Below, piece after piece: positions 33,375-35,907 of a stretch of 35,907 nt of DNA (positions are counted from its first letter, which is position 1; the number at the start of each line of letters is the position of its first letter). The position numbers and the translations under genes are program-made. Below the pieces are notes generated by a model, which ran no database searches, was not told where the DNA came from, and saw only the letters and a program-made list of their open reading frames with translations. Source of the DNA: JANQPA01 sp964628385 (GTDB lineage: Bacteria > Bacteroidota > Bacteroidia > Chitinophagales > Saprospiraceae); assembly GCA_964628385.1 (NCBI GenBank), contig CAZVOD010000045.1, positions 1-35,907 of the forward strand. The letters are read 5' to 3'.

Positions 33375-35846
33375 ATGAGATATTTTTTCTTTTTACTAAT
33401 GCCTTTAGCTATGAGTGCACAACAAATTATACCACTCCACGAAAACTGGAGTTTCTACCAGGAGGGGAAAGAAGAACGCTACAAAGCAACGGTGCCGGGT
33501 GTGGTTCAATTGGATTTGCTGGACAATGAGTTGATTCCCGATCCATTTTTGGGCAGCAATGAAGATAGTATACAGTGGATAGAAAGAACAACCTGGGTCT
33601 ATGAAAAAGAATTTGATCTCCTCCGGCTGGATACCCAAAAAGTTTACGATTTGGTTTTTGAAGGCCTGGACACTTACGCTGACGTCTACCTAAATGATAG
33701 CCTGATATTAAAAGCAGACAATATGTTTCGCAAGTGGCGAATAGATGTTCGCCCCTTTTTACAAAAACAAAAAAACAAGCTGCGCATATGCTTTCTCTCT
33801 CCAATAGCGGTCAACAGAGAGAAACTCAATGGCCCGCCGTATCACAAAACTGCAGGCAACGAAGCGTCCAAACCCCAGGTGAGTGTCTATACTCGCAAAG
33901 CACCACATCACTTTGGCTGGGATTGGGGGCCGAGAATCGTTACTGCCGGCATTTGGCGACCTGTTTATTTGAATGTTTGGCAGAGGGCAGAAATTGAGGA
34001 TTTCCAAATTTACCAACAACAACTCACTACCGATTCAGCTGTCTTAAAAGGAGAAGTAGCCATTCGCTATTCTCATGAAGATGGATGCCACTTACGGTTA
34101 TTGGACCAACAAACAGGGCAGGTCCTGGCCGAATCAGATTCTACTCAACTCTTTTGGACTGTAGAATCGCCTGAGCTATGGTGGCCACATAACCTGGGCC
34201 AGCCACATTTGTATCATTGGACCTTACAGCTTTTAGACAGCCAAACAGTGATTGATGAATACCACCGCAGCTTTGGCTTGAGGCAAATTGAGCTGATCAA
34301 TGAGCCCGATGAGATCGGAGAGTCTTTTTATTTCAAAGTCAACGGTGAATCGGTTTTTATGAAGGGTGCCAACTACATACCTTCTGACGCCATGCTTCCC
34401 CGGCGCACCCCTGCTGATATTGATCGGCTACTGGAAGATGCCAAAGCGGCCAATATGAATATGATCCGGGTTTGGGGAGGTGGCATTTATGAAGAAGATT
34501 ATTTTTATGAAAAATGTGATGAACTAGGGCTTATGGTTTGGCAGGATTTTATGTTTGCCTGCAGTATGTATCCGGCTGATGAGCCTTTTTTATCCAACAT
34601 CAAAAAAGAAATTGCCTATAATGTCAAACGGCTGCGCAATCATCCTTGCATCACTATTTGGTGTGGAAATAATGAAGTGGATGTTGCCTGGCACAATTGG
34701 GGCTGGCAACTCAAATATTTAATTTCCAGGAAAGAGTCAGCCAGGATGTGGGAGGATTATGTTACCATTTTCCATAAAACCATTCCTGATATTTTAGAAC
34801 AATACGATCCGGAACGCCCTTACACATCGACTTCTCCGCTGAGTAATTGGGGGAAGCTCAAAAACTTCAATTATGCGACTATGCACTTTTGGGGAGTCTG
34901 GCATGGGCGGCAGCCTTTTTCTGATTATAAAATTTATGTAGGTCGATTTATGAGTGAATATGGTTTCCAGTCTTTTCCGGATTGGAAGACCATAGCGCAT
35001 TTTGCTACACCTGATCAGTACAGCCTCAAATCGACGGTGATGAAAAAGCACCAAAAGAGTTATATTGGCAACGGCATGATCGCCAGTCACACCCGCAGCG
35101 AATTCAAAAAACCAATAGGCTTTCAGGATTTCGTCTACAAAAGTCAGCTTACGCAAATGATTGGTATACGAACGGCCATCCGGGCGCATCGGGCCCGCAA
35201 GGGTCATTGTATGGGTACGCTGTTTTGGCAGTTGAACGACTGTTGGCCGGGGCCCTCCTGGTCTAGTATTGATTACTATGGTCGTTGGAAAGCTCTGCAT
35301 TATGCCTTACCGGAACTATACGCTAACATCGCTATACTGCCGGAGCAAGATTTCAATAATCTCTATATCAAGATTGTCTCTGATGAGTTACAAACGAGAA
35401 CAGCTGAGCTCAAAGTACAAGTCAGGACTTTCAATGGCAAGCTAATCAACTCCATCACAGAGCCGGTGGATATCAGTGCCAATCAAACCCGCGAGTATTT
35501 ACGCTTCAACACCAAAGATTTTATCAAGAATAACAGTAAGAAAAAAGTATACTTAGCTATTCAAATAGTTGAAGGCGATTCTGTTATTATCCAAACGCTA
35601 TACTATTTAAAATCAATACGGTCATTGAAACTTCAGCAGCCCAAACTTCAGCTGGAATTGGATGAAAGCCAAAAGCTCCTTCGCATAAGCTCCAATACAC
35701 TAGTCAAAAACCTTTACCTATATTCTTCAGATACAGATGTTCATTTTCATCGGAACTACCTGGATATTCAGGCTGATCAGCAGTATGAAATTCCTTACGA
35801 AGGAGCTCTGAAGAAAAATGGGCTACGATGGTTATATGTGAATTAG
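33375..35846 (+). CDS. GH2 beta-mannosidase
   Basis: An 823-residue exported enzyme of glycoside hydrolase family 2, the beta-mannosidase type that releases terminal beta-mannose, for example from an N-glycan core or manno-oligosaccharides. Signal peptide MRYFFFLLMPLAMSAQ. The N-terminal sugar-binding domain has PGVVQLDLLDNELIPDPFLG and FEGLDTYADVYLNDSLI. An immunoglobulin-like domain follows, then a TIM barrel with KGANYIPSDAMLPRRT and MIRVWGGGIYEEDYFYEKCDELG. The catalytic acid is Glu434 in WCGNNEVDVAW and the nucleophile Glu528 in MSEYGFQSFP. Nine bases separate it from the cutC remnant. With GH92 upstream it forms an alpha- then beta-mannose trimming operon. Confidence 0.93.
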   Translation: MRYFFFLLMPLAMSAQQIIPLHENWSFYQEGKEERYKATVPGVVQLDLLDNELIPDPFLGSNEDSIQWIERTTWVYEKEFDLLRLDTQKVYDLVFEGLDTYADVYLNDSLILKADNMFRKWRIDVRPFLQKQKNKLRICFLSPIAVNREKLNGPPYHKTAGNEASKPQVSVYTRKAPHHFGWDWGPRIVTAGIWRPVYLNVWQRAEIEDFQIYQQQLTTDSAVLKGEVAIRYSHEDGCHLRLLDQQTGQVLAESDSTQLFWTVESPELWWPHNLGQPHLYHWTLQLLDSQTVIDEYHRSFGLRQIELINEPDEIGESFYFKVNGESVFMKGANYIPSDAMLPRRTPADIDRLLEDAKAANMNMIRVWGGGIYEEDYFYEKCDELGLMVWQDFMFACSMYPADEPFLSNIKKEIAYNVKRLRNHPCITIWCGNNEVDVAWHNWGWQLKYLISRKESARMWEDYVTIFHKTIPDILEQYDPERPYTSTSPLSNWGKLKNFNYATMHFWGVWHGRQPFSDYKIYVGRFMSEYGFQSFPDWKTIAHFATPDQYSLKSTVMKKHQKSYIGNGMIASHTRSEFKKPIGFQDFVYKSQLTQMIGIRTAIRAHRARKGHCMGTLFWQLNDCWPGPSWSSIDYYGRWKALHYALPELYANIAILPEQDFNNLYIKIVSDELQTRTAELKVQVRTFNGKLINSITEPVDISANQTREYLRFNTKDFIKNNSKKKVYLAIQIVEGDSVIIQTLYYLKSIRSLKLQQPKLQLELDESQKLLRISSNTLVKNLYLYSSDTDVHFHRNYLDIQADQQYEIPYEGALKKNGLRWLYVN

Positions 35847-35857
35847 CCCGCTTAAGA

Positions 35858-35874
35858 GATGCTATGTTAGCATC
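35858..35874 (+). terminator. Short hairpin after the beta-mannosidase gene
   Basis: GATGCTA at 35858-35864 and TAGCATC at 35868-35874 with a TGT loop, 11 bases after the stop codon. The downstream sequence is only mildly T-rich, so it is a weak terminator candidate. The window ends 33 bases later. Confidence 0.4.
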
Positions 35875-35907
35875 CAAATAGTTCTTTGAAAAAATTGTAG
35901 ATTAGCA

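Overview
The window comes from a Bacteroidota chromosome, probably a marine or soil saprospirid or cytophagal type (inference). Evidence: the bamD-rpoZ-coaBC-DUF4835 gene order, a secreted protease ending in a type IX secretion (T9SS) type A sorting domain, a carboxypeptidase-regulatory/TonB-plug outer-membrane receptor, a GH92 alpha-mannosidase lipoprotein, the Bacteroidota form of RNA polymerase omega, several TAnnTTTG-type -7 promoter boxes and few Shine-Dalgarno sequences. No tRNA, rRNA, CRISPR array or complete insertion sequence was found.

Layout. 1-2235 (minus): a CBS-domain remnant, a secreted TraB/GumN-like protein and a DUF3137 membrane protein. 2323-8631 (plus): bamD, rpoZ, coaBC, a secreted DUF4835 protein, purN, and a PorE-like envelope protein (TPR, beta-propeller, CRD) that ends in a SPOR domain. 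8632-8782: two hairpins between convergent genes. 8783-12613 (minus): an M16 peptidase and a D-cysteine desulfhydrase/ACC deaminase-like PLP enzyme, 6 bp apart. 12770-19667 (minus): a sortilin-like Asp-box propeller protein, a 55-aa four-cysteine protein too short for usual ORF cut-offs, three perfect palindromes, a TonB-dependent-receptor-like beta-barrel and a small membrane protein. 20018-21304 (plus): purA. 21305-21565: a 161-bp MITE-like element that appears to have inserted into the bidirectional terminator hairpin between purA and the next gene. 21566-29992 (minus): a lipoprotein with a methyltransferase fold, a PBP4-type DacB abutting a trypsin-like T9SS protease, and an M14 carboxypeptidase. 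30091-35846 (plus): a mannoside-degrading operon of GH92 alpha-mannosidase, an internally deleted cutC and GH2 beta-mannosidase.

How the genes fit together. Most of the window serves the cell envelope: OMP assembly (BamD), a T9SS-associated-type envelope protein, a T9SS cargo protease, secreted peptidases, a peptidoglycan carboxypeptidase and a beta-barrel receptor. The three-gene glycosidase operon would trim alpha- and then beta-linked mannose from glycans. Housekeeping genes (coaBC, purN, purA, rpoZ) are interspersed.

The strongest observations are the element inside the purA terminator, the three palindromes sharing an ATGACAT core at 16309-16457, the SPOR-for-OmpA swap in the PorE-like protein, and the in-frame deleted cutC.
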